NCBI RefSeq assembly: GCF_009755605.1
Contig: NZ_WPNZ01000009.1
Coordinates: 124,001 to 188,000, forward strand
Reading direction: 5' to 3'
DNA from: Streptomyces typhae
Lineage (GTDB): Bacteria; Actinomycetota; Actinomycetes; Streptomycetales; Streptomycetaceae
DNA: 64,000 nt
Part shown: in pieces, positions 49,706-57,856 of the stretch
Numbering within the stretch: the stretch's first letter is position 1
How the letters are laid out: each line of letters begins with the position of its first letter
Notes under the pieces: generated by a model
What the model saw: only the letters and a program-made list of their open reading frames with translations
What the model was told of the DNA's origin: nothing
The model's database searches: none
Translations under genes and position numbers: made by a program

Positions 49706-50740
49706 ATGACGCACGCGAGCGGCATGCACACAGGCGGCGGTGACACCGGGGCGGGGTACGACGCCGCGGACGCGCGGGGCGGCCGCGGCGCTCACACGGC
49801 GCCGCAGCCCGGCCCCGGCACCCACGCGAGCCCGCAAGGCGACCACGGGGGGCTCGGAGAACACGGCGGACTCGGGGAACATGGCGAGTTCGGAGAACAC
49901 GGCGGACTCGGAGGGCACGGCGGGGCCGAGTCAGGGCGTGAGCACGACGGTGAGCAAGCCCGTGATCAAGCCCTTGAGCGATCCCTTGAACGATCCCTTG
50001 AGCACGACAGTGGGCAACAGCCCGCTCAAGCCCGTGACCACACCCGGCGCCATGACCATCACGCCCTCACCGCCCAGGGCCTCCTCACCGCCGAGGGCCT
50101 GCCCGAGTGGCTGACCCCCGTGCTGCGCGCCGTCGAGACGGTGCGGCCGCACCAGCTCAGCCGGTTCCTGCCGCCGAAGAACGGCGCGGGCCGCCAGTCC
50201 GCGGTCCTCGTCCTCTTCGGAGAGGGCCGAAAGGGGCCCGAGCTGCTCCTCATGGAGCGCGCCAGCTCCCTGCGCTCGCACGCGGGCCAGCCGTCGTTCC
50301 CCGGCGGCGCCCTCGACGCGGAGGACGGCGACCCGCGCGTGGAGGGCCCGCTGCGGGCCGCCCTGCGCGAGGCCGAGGAGGAGACCGGCCTCGACCCGGA
50401 CGGCGTTCAGCTCTTCGGGGTGCTGCCGAGCCTGTTCATCCCGGTGAGTGACTTCGTGGTGACGCCCGTGCTCGGCTGGTGGCGTGCGCCGAGCCCTGTC
50501 GGTGTCGTCGACCCGGCCGAGACGGCCCGCGTCTTCACGGTGCCCGTGGCCGATCTCACGGACCCCGCGAACCGCGCGACGACGGTGCACCCGAGCGGCC
50601 ACAGAGGCGCGGCGTTCCTCGTCGAATCCGCCCTGGTCTGGGGTTTCACGGCCGGAATCATCGACAGGCTGCTGCACTACGCGGGCTGGGAACGACCCTG
50701 GGACAGGGACCGCCAGGTCCCGCTCGACTGGGGCTCATGA
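49706..50740 (+). CDS. NUDIX CoA pyrophosphatase-like enzyme
   Basis: 344 residues from the ATG at 49706 (GGGGG 5-6 nt upstream). The C-terminal ~210 residues match NUDT7/YeaB-type CoA diphosphatases: RSHAGQPSFPGGALDAEDGD followed by the Nudix core LREAEEETGLDPDG. The CoA-specific LRSHAGQxSFPGG segment supports CoA as substrate. The N-terminal ~130 residues are low complexity, including repeats (GGLGEHGGLGEHGEFGEHGG) and a Glu/Arg/Ser stretch from tandem DNA; they are not part of the enzyme fold. Confidence 0.87.
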   Translation: MTHASGMHTGGGDTGAGYDAADARGGRGAHTAPQPGPGTHASPQGDHGGLGEHGGLGEHGEFGEHGGLGGHGGAESGREHDGEQARDQALERSLERSLEHDSGQQPAQARDHTRRHDHHALTAQGLLTAEGLPEWLTPVLRAVETVRPHQLSRFLPPKNGAGRQSAVLVLFGEGRKGPELLLMERASSLRSHAGQPSFPGGALDAEDGDPRVEGPLRAALREAEEETGLDPDGVQLFGVLPSLFIPVSDFVVTPVLGWWRAPSPVGVVDPAETARVFTVPVADLTDPANRATTVHPSGHRGAAFLVESALVWGFTAGIIDRLLHYAGWERPWDRDRQVPLDWGS

Positions 50741-50807
50741 CAAGGTTGCGGGGACCGGGGCAGCGGACGGCCCCTCGTCCCGCGGGACGGGTGTGCCGTC
50801 CCTCCCC

Positions 50808-50850
50808 ACAGAGCGACCGCGAGCGACCGCGAGCGACCGCGAGGCGAGGC
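50808..50850. repeat. 11-bp tandem repeat upstream of the MarP-like gene
   Basis: GAGCGACCGC(G/A) repeats three times with an imperfect fourth in the leader of the protease gene. Confidence 0.75.
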
Positions 50851-50887
50851 GATGCGGGCAACGATGCGAGGCGAGGACTGAATTTCC

Positions 50888-52090
50888 GTGAACCTGCTGG
50901 ACATCCTGCTGCTGCTCGCCGCCGTGTGGTTCGCGATCGTCGGCTACCGCCAGGGTTTCGTCGTCGGCGTCCTCTCGGTGATCGGCTTCCTCGGCGGCGG
51001 TCTCATCGCGGTGTATCTGCTCCCCGTGGTCTGGGGCGCCTTCACCGACGAGAACGCCGAGGTCAGCACCAGCGCGGCGGTGGCGGCCGTGGTCGTCGTC
51101 ATCGTCTGCGCCTCCGTCGGCCAGGCCTTCACCACCCATCTGGGCAACAAGCTGCGCCGGTACATCACCTGGCAGCCCGCCAGGGCCCTGGACGCCACGG
51201 GCGGCGCGATGGTCAACGTCGTCGCCATGCTCCTCGTCGCCTGGCTGATCGGCTCCCTCCTCGCGGGCACGACGCTGCCCACGCTCGGCAAGGAGGTCCG
51301 CAACTCCAAGGTGCTCCTCGGGGTCGACCGCGCCCTGCCCGGCCAGGCCGACACCTGGTTCACGGACTTCTCGTCCGTCCTCGCCCGCAACGGCTTCCCG
51401 CAGGTCTTCAGCCCGTTCTCGAACGAGCCCATCAAGGACGTCGAGCCGCCCGACCCCAAGCTCGTCGGCAGCAAGGTCGCCGCCACCGCCAAGCGCTCCA
51501 TCGTGAAGGTCAGCGGTGACGCGCACAGCTGCGGCAAGGCCCTCGAAGGCACCGGCTTCGTGTTCGCCCCGCGCCGCGTCATGACGAACGCGCACGTGGT
51601 GGGCGGCGTCGACGAGCCCAAGGTGCAGATAGGCGGCGAGGCCGAGAAGTACGACGCCAAGGTCGTGCTCTACGACTGGAAGCGCGACATCGCCGTCCTG
51701 GACGTGCCGACGCTGCCCGCCCCGGCGCTGAAGTTCACCTCCGGGGACGCGGAGAGCGGCAACAGCGCGATCGTGGCGGGCTTCCCCGAGGACGGCCCCT
51801 ACGACGTGCGCTCCGCGCGCGTACGCGGCCGCATCACGGCGAAGGGCCCCGACATCTACCACCGGGGCACGGTCCGCCGCGACGTGTACTCGCTGTACGC
51901 CACGGTCCGTCAGGGCAACTCCGGCGGCCCCCTGCTCACCCCGCAGGGCAAGGTCTACGGCGTGGTGTTCGCCAAGTCGCTCGACGACCCGGACACCGGG
52001 TACGCGCTGACGGCGGACGAGGTGCGTGAGGACATCGAGCGCGGCCGTACCGCCAACCAGGAGGTCGACAGCCAGGGGTGCGCGCTGTAG
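50888..52090 (+). CDS. MarP-like membrane serine protease (CvpA domain plus trypsin fold)
   Basis: 400 residues from a GTG at 50888. The N-terminal CvpA-like region has four membrane helices (LLDILLLLAAVWFAIVGYRQG first); the C-terminal trypsin-like domain has His in MTNAHVVGG, Asp in DWKRDIAVLD and Ser in RQGNSGGPLL. The layout is that of Mycobacterium MarP, an acid-stress protease that activates cell-wall hydrolases. The gene follows a NUDIX CoA pyrophosphatase gene, an arrangement I recall as conserved around nth in actinobacteria. Confidence 0.92.
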   Translation: MNLLDILLLLAAVWFAIVGYRQGFVVGVLSVIGFLGGGLIAVYLLPVVWGAFTDENAEVSTSAAVAAVVVVIVCASVGQAFTTHLGNKLRRYITWQPARALDATGGAMVNVVAMLLVAWLIGSLLAGTTLPTLGKEVRNSKVLLGVDRALPGQADTWFTDFSSVLARNGFPQVFSPFSNEPIKDVEPPDPKLVGSKVAATAKRSIVKVSGDAHSCGKALEGTGFVFAPRRVMTNAHVVGGVDEPKVQIGGEAEKYDAKVVLYDWKRDIAVLDVPTLPAPALKFTSGDAESGNSAIVAGFPEDGPYDVRSARVRGRITAKGPDIYHRGTVRRDVYSLYATVRQGNSGGPLLTPQGKVYGVVFAKSLDDPDTGYALTADEVREDIERGRTANQEVDSQGCAL

Positions 52091-52150
52091 GGAGCCGCGG
52101 GACGGGGCGCGTCAGTCGTCGACCCCGGCGCGGGTTCTGGGCGCGCGCCG

Positions 52151-52366
52151 TCAGTCGCGGGTGTGCCGCAGCCGAGCGGACATCCAGCGGGCCCTGCGGC
52201 GCAGGATGCGGGGAATGCCGATGGCCTCGACGGAAGCCGGGTCCGCCGGAACCGCCGCGGACCCGGGATGTCCCGGATCGTGCGGGCCGCCCCTCTCGTG
52301 GCTGTTCACCACGGTGGCCGTCCGGCGCTTGCGTGCTACGTCACTGTAGTCGTGCGTCCAGCCCAT
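52151..52366 (-). CDS. Possible small basic protein
   Basis: 71 residues with G/C-rich third positions and a basic end (PRILRRRARWMSARLRHTRD). It begins MGWTHDYSDVARKRRTATVV. The ATG at 52366 has only a weak GGGT upstream. No family recognised. The region is otherwise empty and the codon bias is right, so I keep it as possible rather than sure. Confidence 0.45.
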   Translation of the reverse strand: MGWTHDYSDVARKRRTATVVNSHERGGPHDPGHPGSAAVPADPASVEAIGIPRILRRRARWMSARLRHTRD

Positions 52367-52541
52367 ACCCGGACGTGTGCCCGTGCCTCAAGGTCGGTAA
52401 CCGCGCCCAAGGGCCCCAATTGGCCTATGCGGCGGGCAAATGGCGTTCGTCGGACAGTAGTTCCCCGACGGTGCCCGGAAGTTACCCCAACCTTCCCACG
52501 GGAAACCGTACGAACGGCTCCACCGAGCCGGGTGAACGGCG
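52367..52541. other. AT-richer gap upstream of the hydrolase stop
   Basis: 175 bp with lower G/C (CCAATTGG near 52417, CAGTAGTT near 52458) between two minus-strand genes. Probable promoter of the small gene at 52151-52366. Nothing else seen. Confidence 0.4.
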
Positions 52542-53543
52542 CTACCGGTCCGGCTCGGGGTCCTTCAGCCAGGAGACCAGCTCGGACGAGAACGCCACCG
52601 GGTCCTCCTCGTGCGGGAAGTGGCCGAGCCCGTCGAACAGCCGCCAGCGGTACGGCGCTTCGACGTACTCACCGGACCCGGCCGCGCTGCGCGTACGCAT
52701 CACCGGGTCGAGGGAGCCGTGCAGATGCAGCGTCGGCACCCGTACGGGACGCTTCATGCGCCGGTTGAACTGGATGCCGTCGGGCCGCGCGAGGGACCGC
52801 ACCATCCAGCGGTACGGCTCGACCGCGCAGTGCGCCGTCGAGGGGATGCACATGGCACGGCGGTACGTCCGCACGGCCTCGTCGTCCGGCAGGCTCGGCC
52901 CCGACCAGTCCCGTACGAGCCGGCCCACCAGGGCCCCGTCGTCCGCGACGAGCTGCCGCTCGGGCAGCCACGGCCGCTGGAAGCCCCACACGTACGAACC
53001 GGCCGCCGTCTGCTTGCGGTCCCGCAGCATCGCCGAGCGCCAGCGCCGCGGGTGCGGCATCGAGGAGACGGCGAGGCGGCGCACCAGCTTGGGCCGCATC
53101 ACCGCGGCCGTCCAGGCGAGGTAGCCGCCCAGGTCGTGGCCGACGAGCGCGGCGTCCGGCTCGCCGAGGGAGCGGACGACGCCGGTGATGTCCAGGGCGA
53201 GGTTCGCCGGGTCGTAGCCGCGCGGGGTCCGGTCGCTGCCGCCGACCCCCCGCAGGTCCATCGCCACGGCGCGGAAGCCCGCGTCGGCGAGGGCCACGAG
53301 CTGGTGCCGCCACGTCCACCAGAACTGCGGAAAGCCGTGCAGGAGCAGCACCAGCGGGCCCTCACCGAGCTCCGCGATGTGGAAGCGCGCCCCGTTGGCG
53401 GCGACGTCCCGGTGCGTCCAGGGGCCCTCGATCCGTACGGTCGAAGGGACCGCGGAACTCCCCGAAGGGGTCGTCTGCGGTGCCGGCGCGGCCGAGGGGG
53501 ACACTGCCGTGGTCTTGCCCGAAGGCGTGGCTTGCTCCGTCAT
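52542..53543 (-). CDS. Alpha/beta hydrolase, epoxide-hydrolase-like
   Basis: 333 residues. HGFPQFWWTWRHQL contains the epoxide-hydrolase HGxP oxyanion motif; GHDLGGYLAW is the nucleophile elbow with Asp instead of Ser (Sm-H-D-x-G-G), as in epoxide hydrolases and dehalogenases. Catalytic acid/base: HGSLDPVMRT region and GLGHFPHEEDP histidine. Residues 1-35 are Ser/Thr/Pro-rich and disordered. It overlaps the upstream holin-like gene by 4 bp (ATGA), so they are coupled. Confidence 0.9.
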   Translation of the reverse strand: MTEQATPSGKTTAVSPSAAPAPQTTPSGSSAVPSTVRIEGPWTHRDVAANGARFHIAELGEGPLVLLLHGFPQFWWTWRHQLVALADAGFRAVAMDLRGVGGSDRTPRGYDPANLALDITGVVRSLGEPDAALVGHDLGGYLAWTAAVMRPKLVRRLAVSSMPHPRRWRSAMLRDRKQTAAGSYVWGFQRPWLPERQLVADDGALVGRLVRDWSGPSLPDDEAVRTYRRAMCIPSTAHCAVEPYRWMVRSLARPDGIQFNRRMKRPVRVPTLHLHGSLDPVMRTRSAAGSGEYVEAPYRWRLFDGLGHFPHEEDPVAFSSELVSWLKDPEPDR

Positions 53544-54037
53544 GAAGACGAGCGTGCCACAGCGGTGCCCCGCTCACCCGCCTCCAGCTCGACGGTCACC
53601 GCCGGGGGGACGGGCCGCGGGTGCGGCTTGGCGTGCGCCAGGACGGCGGCGGTCTCCTTGGCGGCGGCCGCGGCCTTCTGCGGGCCCTTGCCGCGTGCGG
53701 CCTTCTTCGCGAAGATCACGCCGATCAGGGCGAGCACCCCGGCCACCAGGACGTTCGCCGCGAAGGACAGCACGAAGCAGATCGCCAGGTTCCAGTCGCT
53801 CCAGGTGTGGATGCCGTACGCGAGGGCGAAGCTCAGCATCGGCAGCGAGAAGATGAGGACGGCGGTCGCCGCGATGAACGCGGCGCTGCCGATCGCACCG
53901 CGCTTGACGTCCTGCGTCAGCTGGGCCTTGACCAGCGCGATCTCGTCGTGCACGAGCTCCGACATCTCTTTGCTCGCCGCCGAGACGAGCTGGCCGAGGC
54001 TGCGTTCGGTGCCGACGGGACCGTCGGGTGAGCTCAT
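53540..54037 (-). CDS. Phage holin-like (DUF1469) membrane protein
   Basis: 165 residues. An amphipathic N-terminus (LGQLVSAASKEMSELVHDEIALVKAQL) precedes two long membrane helices (GSAAFIAATAVLIFSLPMLSF; AICFVLSFAANVLVAGVLALIG) and a basic, Ala-rich C-terminus. This is the actinobacterial phage-holin/superfamily E group, not a lysis gene. It precedes the epoxide-hydrolase-like gene by 4-bp overlap. The role is unknown. Confidence 0.87.
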   Translation of the reverse strand: MSSPDGPVGTERSLGQLVSAASKEMSELVHDEIALVKAQLTQDVKRGAIGSAAFIAATAVLIFSLPMLSFALAYGIHTWSDWNLAICFVLSFAANVLVAGVLALIGVIFAKKAARGKGPQKAAAAAKETAAVLAHAKPHPRPVPPAVTVELEAGERGTAVARSSS

Positions 54038-54135
54038 CGCATGCTCCCATTCCTCTGACTTCTGGTCTGACTTCTGACTTCTGGCCTGGCTTCTGGTCCG
54101 ACTTCACGCCTGCTCCTGCGGAAGTTCTGGTCAGA

Positions 54136-55539
54136 TCATGCCGGACCGTCGTCCGTGTCGCGCGACGCGCCCGCCTGTCGCGCACGTCGGCGGTGCTCGT
54201 CGGCCTTCTTCTGGTGGATGTCCGCCATGCGCAGGTGGTAGTCCGGGTCGTCCTGTTCGTAGACGTCGGGGATGCCGCTGAGGTCCTCGTCGCGCTCCTC
54301 GTCCTCCCACAGCTTGCGGTACTTCACATCGCGTACCTTGAGCAGGATCGCGGAGAGCACGGCCGCTGTCAGGGAGCCGAGCAGCACGGCCGCCTTGATC
54401 TCGTCGGTGAGCACCGGGTCGTCGCTGAAGGCGAGTTCCCCGATGAGCAGGGACACGGTGAAGCCGATCCCGGCGAGCGAGGCGACCGCGAACACGTCCG
54501 GCCAGGCCAGGTCCTCGTTCAGCTCGGCCCGGGTGAAGCGGGCGGCGAGCCAGGTGCCGCCGAAGATGCCGACGACCTTGCCGACGACGAGACCGAGGAC
54601 CACGCCGAGCGTCTCCGGCTGCGTGAAGACGTCCCGCAGTGCCCCGCCGGAGACGGCGACACCAGCGCTGAACAGCGCGAACAGCGGTACGGCCAGCCCC
54701 GCGGAGAGGGGGCGCACCAGGTGCTCGATGTGCTCGCCGGGGGAGTGCGACTCACCCGCGCCCTCCTCCTTGTGGCAGCGCAGCATCAGGCCCATGGCCA
54801 CGCCCGCGATGGTGGCGTGCACGCCGCTGTTGTACATCAGGCCCCAGATGACGAGGGCCAGCGGCACGTACACGTACCAGCCGCGGACGCCCTTGCGCAG
54901 CAGCAGCCAGAAGACGGCGAGCCCGATGAACGCGCCGCCGAGCGCCGCGAAGTTCAGGTCGCTGGTGAAGAAGATCGCGATGATCAGGATCGCGAACAGG
55001 TCGTCGACGACGGCGAGCGTCAGCAGGAAGGCGCGCAGCGCCGACGGCAGCGAGGTGCCGATGACCGCGAGGACCGCGAGGGCGAAGGCGATGTCGGTCG
55101 CCGTCGGCACTGCCCAGCCGTCGGTCGAGCCGCCGCCGACGACGTTGACCAGCGTGTAGACGAGGGCGGGCGCTGCCATGCCGCAGAGCGCGGCGATCAC
55201 CGGCAGGGCCGCGGCCTTGGGGTCGCGCAGATCACCGGCGACCAGTTCGCGCTTGAGCTCGATGCCGGCGACGAAGAAGAACACCGCGAGAAGCCCGTCG
55301 GCGGCCCAGTGCTGCACGGACAGGTTCAGGCCGAGCGATCCGGGTCCGACGTGGAAGTCCCTGACGGTCTCGTAGCTCTCCTTGAGCGGGGTGTTCGCCC
55401 AGATCAGCGCGGCGATCGCGGCCAGCAGGAGGAGGACGCCGCCCACGGTCTCGGTACGCAGTGCCTCGGCGACGAAATTGCGCTCGGGCAGGGAGAGACG
55501 GCCGAGGAACTTGCGGGTGGTGCGGACGGGCGCGGCCAC
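54136..55539 (-). CDS. nhaA: Na+/H+ antiporter NhaA
   Basis: 467 residues from a GTG at 55539 (VAAPVRTTRKFL). The NhaA core has about twelve helices; the paired Asp of the ion site are in LAVVDDLFAILIIA, preceded by PTATDIAFALAVLAVIG. Further NhaA elements are GIELKRELVAGDLRDP and LAGIGFTVSLLIGELAF. The C-terminal ~60 residues are charged (DEERDEDLSGIPDVYEQ) and cytoplasmic. It expels sodium in exchange for protons. The acsA gene lies upstream with its own terminator between. Confidence 0.95.
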   Translation of the reverse strand: MAAPVRTTRKFLGRLSLPERNFVAEALRTETVGGVLLLLAAIAALIWANTPLKESYETVRDFHVGPGSLGLNLSVQHWAADGLLAVFFFVAGIELKRELVAGDLRDPKAAALPVIAALCGMAAPALVYTLVNVVGGGSTDGWAVPTATDIAFALAVLAVIGTSLPSALRAFLLTLAVVDDLFAILIIAIFFTSDLNFAALGGAFIGLAVFWLLLRKGVRGWYVYVPLALVIWGLMYNSGVHATIAGVAMGLMLRCHKEEGAGESHSPGEHIEHLVRPLSAGLAVPLFALFSAGVAVSGGALRDVFTQPETLGVVLGLVVGKVVGIFGGTWLAARFTRAELNEDLAWPDVFAVASLAGIGFTVSLLIGELAFSDDPVLTDEIKAAVLLGSLTAAVLSAILLKVRDVKYRKLWEDEERDEDLSGIPDVYEQDDPDYHLRMADIHQKKADEHRRRARQAGASRDTDDGPA

Positions 55540-55735
55540 GGTGGATCGACCTCCGGTCGGTAGGCAGGCAGGGCAGAGCACTTGCCGACCAGACTTCCCG
55601 GCGCACCTAGGTACGTCCGCGACTTCTTTCGGGGGGTACTTCTTGTCGCGTTGTTGACGTTGATCCTTAGCGTACCTAACCGCTTGCGTGGGCGCGAACC
55701 CGGGCCAATCCGGCACATATGACTCTAAGCGCACA

Positions 55736-55770
55736 AAGGGCACCCGGCGCGGGTGGCGCCGGATGCCCTT
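55736..55770 (-). terminator. acsA terminator hairpin
   Basis: AAGGGCACCCGGCGC and GCGCCGGATGCCCTT, 15-bp stem with one G-U pair, 5-nt loop. It lies 31-65 bp behind the acsA stop on the minus strand. Confidence 0.65.
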
Positions 55771-55800
55771 GCCGGGTGTGCCCTCGGATGTGGCGCGGTA

Positions 55801-57765
55801 TCAGTCCTCGCTGGGCGCGGCCGGCAGCTTGGTCTGGATCAGGTCCATCACGGAGGAGTCCGTCAGCGTGGTCACGTCACCGAGCTGGCGGTTCTCCGCG
55901 ACATCCCGCAGCAGCCGCCGCATGATCTTGCCGGACCGCGTCTTCGGCAGCTCGGCCACGGGGAGGATCCGCTTGGGCTTGGCGATCGGCCCGAGTGCCG
56001 TCCCCACGTGGTTGCGCAGCTGCCCCGCCAGCTCCGCGTCGTCCGCGTCGGCCGTGCCCCGCAGGATCACGAAGGCGACGATGGCCTGTCCGGTGGTCTC
56101 GTCCGCGGCACCGACCACCGCCGCCTCGGCGACCGACGGATGGGACACGAGTGCCGATTCGACCTCGGTGGTGGAGATGTTGTGCCCCGAGACGAGCATG
56201 ACGTCGTCGACCCGGCCGAGCAGCCAGATGTCCCCGTCGTCGTCCTTCTTCGCGCCGTCCCCGGCGAAGTACTTGCCCTCGAAGCGCGACCAGTACGTGT
56301 CGATGAACCGCTGGTCGTCACCCCAGATGGTGCGCAGCATGGACGGCCACGGCTCGGTGAGCACCAGATAGCCGCCACCGCCGTCCGGCACCTCGTTCGC
56401 CTCGTCGTCCACGACGGTGGCCGCGACGCCCGGCAGCGCGCGCTGCGCGGAGCCCGGCTTGGTCTCGGTGACGCCCGGCAGCGGCGAGATCATCATCGCG
56501 CCGGTCTCGGTCTGCCACCACGTGTCCACGATCGGACACTTGTCGGCGCCGATGTGCTTGCGGTACCAGACCCACGCCTCGGGGTTGATCGGCTCGCCGA
56601 CCGACCCGAGCACCCGCAGGCTGCTGAGGTCGAACTTCGCGGGGATGTCGTCGCCCCACTTCATGAACGTACGGATCGCCGTCGGCGCCGTGTACAGGAT
56701 CGTGACCCCGTACTTCTGCACGATCTCCCAGAACCGGCCCTGGTGCGGGGTGTCCGGGGTGCCCTCGTAGATCACCTGGGTCGCGCCGTTCGAGAGCGGC
56801 CCGTAGGTGATGTACGAGTGGCCCGTCACCCAGCCGATGTCGGCCGTGCACCAGTAGACGTCGGTCTCCGGCTTGAGGTCGAAGACGGCGTGGTGGGTGT
56901 ACGACGCCTGGGTGAGGTAGCCGCCGGAGGTGTGCAGGATGCCCTTCGGCTTGCCCGTCGTCCCCGAGGTGTAGAGGACGAACAGCGGCTGCTCGGCCTC
57001 GAACGCCTCGGGCGTGTGCTCCGGGGACTGCTTGCCGACCACGTCGTGCCACCACAGGTCGCGGCCCTCGGTCCAGGCCACGTCCTGCTCGGTGCGCCGG
57101 ACGACGAGTACCTTGGCCACGCCCTGGGTGCCCTCGCGGCTCAGGGCCTCGTCGACCGCGGGCTTGAGCGCGGACGGCTTGCCCCGGCGGTAGCCGCCGT
57201 CGGCGGTGATGACGAGCTTGGCGTCGGCGTCCTTGATGCGCGCGGCGATGGCGTCGGCGGAGAAGCCGCCGAAGACCACCGAGTGCGCGGCGCCGATGCG
57301 GGCGCACGCGAGCATGGCCACGACCGCCTCGGGGATCATCGGAAGATAGACCGCGACCCGGTCGCCCGCGCTCACGCCGAGCTCGGTGAGCGCGTTCGCC
57401 GCGCGGCTGACCTCGTCCTTCAGCTCGGCGTAGGTGATGGCCCTGCTGTCCCCGGGCTCACCTTCGAAGTGGATGGCCACCCGGTCGCCGTGGCCCGCCT
57501 CGACATGGCGGTCCACGCAGTTGTACGCGACGTTCAGACGGCCGTCCTTGAACCATTTCGCGAACGGCGGGTTCGACCAGTCGAGCGTCTCGGTCGGTTC
57601 GGTGGCCCAGGTCAGCCGACGGGCCTGCGCGGCCCAGAAGCCGAGCCTGTCAGCCTTGGCCTGTTCATACGCCTCCGCCGTGACGTTGGCGTGCGCCGCC
57701 AGGTCGGCCGGCGGCGCGAACCTGCGGTCCTCCTTGAGCAGGTTGGCCAGGCTTTCGTTGCTCAC
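55801..57765 (-). CDS. acsA: Acetyl-coenzyme A synthetase
   Basis: 654 residues from a GTG at 57765 (SNESLANLLKEDRRF after the start), 5 nt after GGGAG; the extra 14 codons upstream are not needed. AMP-forming acyl-CoA synthetase: P-loop LYTSGTTGKPKGILHT, adenylate motif DTWWQTETGAMMI, hinge GRVDDVMLVSGHNIST and the C-terminal acetylatable lysine in KTRSGKIMRRLL. It activates acetate for the TCA/glyoxylate cycles. Lysine acetylation of the PxxxxGK motif is a known control of the enzyme. Confidence 0.97.
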   Translation of the reverse strand: MSNESLANLLKEDRRFAPPADLAAHANVTAEAYEQAKADRLGFWAAQARRLTWATEPTETLDWSNPPFAKWFKDGRLNVAYNCVDRHVEAGHGDRVAIHFEGEPGDSRAITYAELKDEVSRAANALTELGVSAGDRVAVYLPMIPEAVVAMLACARIGAAHSVVFGGFSADAIAARIKDADAKLVITADGGYRRGKPSALKPAVDEALSREGTQGVAKVLVVRRTEQDVAWTEGRDLWWHDVVGKQSPEHTPEAFEAEQPLFVLYTSGTTGKPKGILHTSGGYLTQASYTHHAVFDLKPETDVYWCTADIGWVTGHSYITYGPLSNGATQVIYEGTPDTPHQGRFWEIVQKYGVTILYTAPTAIRTFMKWGDDIPAKFDLSSLRVLGSVGEPINPEAWVWYRKHIGADKCPIVDTWWQTETGAMMISPLPGVTETKPGSAQRALPGVAATVVDDEANEVPDGGGGYLVLTEPWPSMLRTIWGDDQRFIDTYWSRFEGKYFAGDGAKKDDDGDIWLLGRVDDVMLVSGHNISTTEVESALVSHPSVAEAAVVGAADETTGQAIVAFVILRGTADADDAELAGQLRNHVGTALGPIAKPKRILPVAELPKTRSGKIMRRLLRDVAENRQLGDVTTLTDSSVMDLIQTKLPAAPSED

Positions 57766-57856
57766 GACATCTCCCTTTCCCAGGGTGTCCGTTGTGTCCC
57801 AGGCCACAGCTCATCAGACACCCGGCCCCGGTGACAAGGGCTTGCCGGTAATTGGT

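Noticed and set aside
53540..54037. Prophage lysis gene
   Set aside because: The holin-like protein stands alone among chromosomal core genes with no endolysin or phage genes.
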